A stretch of 5,741 bases of DNA from Iamia sp052038315 (GTDB lineage Bacteria; Actinomycetota; Acidimicrobiia; Acidimicrobiales; Iamiaceae). Below are positions 5,493-5,741 of this stretch, piece by piece. The notes beneath the pieces are model-generated. The model was given only the letters and a program-made list of their open reading frames with translations, searched no databases and was not told the origin of the DNA. The stretch covers positions 1-5,741 of the forward strand of contig JBQGCF010000391.1 of NCBI GenBank assembly GCA_052038315.1. Direction: 5' to 3'. Position numbers and translations under genes: made by a program. Within the stretch, counting starts at the first letter, position 1, and each line of letters begins with the position of its first letter.

Positions 5493-5741
5493 TCAGGCCC
5501 GGTAGGCGGTGACCTCGTCGCGGGTGGCGACGACGAGACGGTCGCCCACGACGCCCACGGCGAGGACCTCGCCCGCCGCCCCGGTGTCGAGCGACCACGC
5601 CTCGGACCCGTCGGTGACGTCGTGGGCCACCACCTCTGCCCCGAGGTCGTCGCACAGCACCCGCAGATCCCGGCCGATCGCGCTGAAGCACTCGTTCCGG
5701 CGCGACGAGTCGATCTCGGTGGTGGCCAGCTCCTCGCCGTC
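5493..5741 (-). CDS. C-terminal part of a beta-propeller (PQQ/WD-like repeat) protein, truncated by window edge
   Basis: On the minus strand a frame open from the last base of the window runs 82 codons to a TGA at 5493-5495. It has no start because the gene continues beyond the window. The visible end includes RDLRVLCDDLGAEVVAHDV, then GSEAWSLDTG (45-54) and AVGVVGDRLVVATRDEVTAY (61-80). The pattern of Trp-x-x-Asp-x-Gly followed by a GDRLVVATRDEVTAY strand pair is typical of PQQ-type quinoprotein or WD-like propeller blades. Codon use (G/C third positions) agrees with a real gene. Such propellers serve as outer-surface scaffolds or enzyme domains, and no active-site residues can be judged here. 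It is probably the upstream partner of the esterase gene. Confidence 0.75.
   Translation of the reverse strand, partial: DGEELATTEIDSSRRNECFSAIGRDLRVLCDDLGAEVVAHDVTDGSEAWSLDTGAAGEVLAVGVVGDRLVVATRDEVTAYRA

Noticed and set aside
5431..5691. N-terminal extension of the esterase frame
   Set aside because: The extension is mostly Arg and Gly, overlaps the propeller gene in another frame and would bury the Tat signal internally.

Overview
This window is very GC-rich DNA with GTG starts, strong G/C bias at third codon positions and TAGNNT-type -10 boxes. These point to a high-GC actinobacterium. Secreted Ig-like/DUF4214 proteins and calcium-bracketed lipoprotein metalloproteases make an Acidimicrobiia-like (Iamia-type) host plausible. 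That placement is inference from protein style, not from a marker gene.

Layout. Positions 1-51 are almost pure G/C low-complexity sequence, perhaps a contig end. A minus-strand gene (52-1566) encodes a lipoprotein with an FN3 domain, calcium-binding Asp repeats and a metzincin-type zinc protease core. A 254-bp gap (1567-1820) follows, holding a perfect 22-nt direct repeat and several dyads. Next is a minus-strand gene (1821-2927) for an exported protein with one Ig-like domain and about four DUF4214-type repeats. A 225-bp divergent promoter region (2928-3152) with nested inverted repeats separates it from a plus-strand acetyl-CoA acetyltransferase (3153-4334). The thiolase and the next minus-strand gene converge on a 232-bp intergenic region (4335-4566). 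That region has a promoter-like sequence, a perfect 20-bp palindrome and a 19-bp stem enclosing two smaller hairpins, followed by a U-rich tail. The stem's wobble pairs fit RNA made from the plus strand only. A Tat-exported serine esterase (4567-5430, minus) follows. The window ends inside the C-terminus of a minus-strand gene (5493-5741), probably a PQQ/WD-type beta-propeller protein.

How the parts relate. Three of the five genes carry export signals: a lipoprotein, a Sec substrate and a Tat substrate. They suggest an envelope or secretion neighbourhood interrupted by one metabolic gene (thiolase) on the opposite strand. The propeller and esterase genes are 62 nt apart on the same strand and may be co-transcribed. 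No mobile element, tRNA, rRNA or CRISPR array is visible. The most unusual items are the candidate structured RNA in the convergent gap and the repeated dyad element upstream of the metalloprotease gene.
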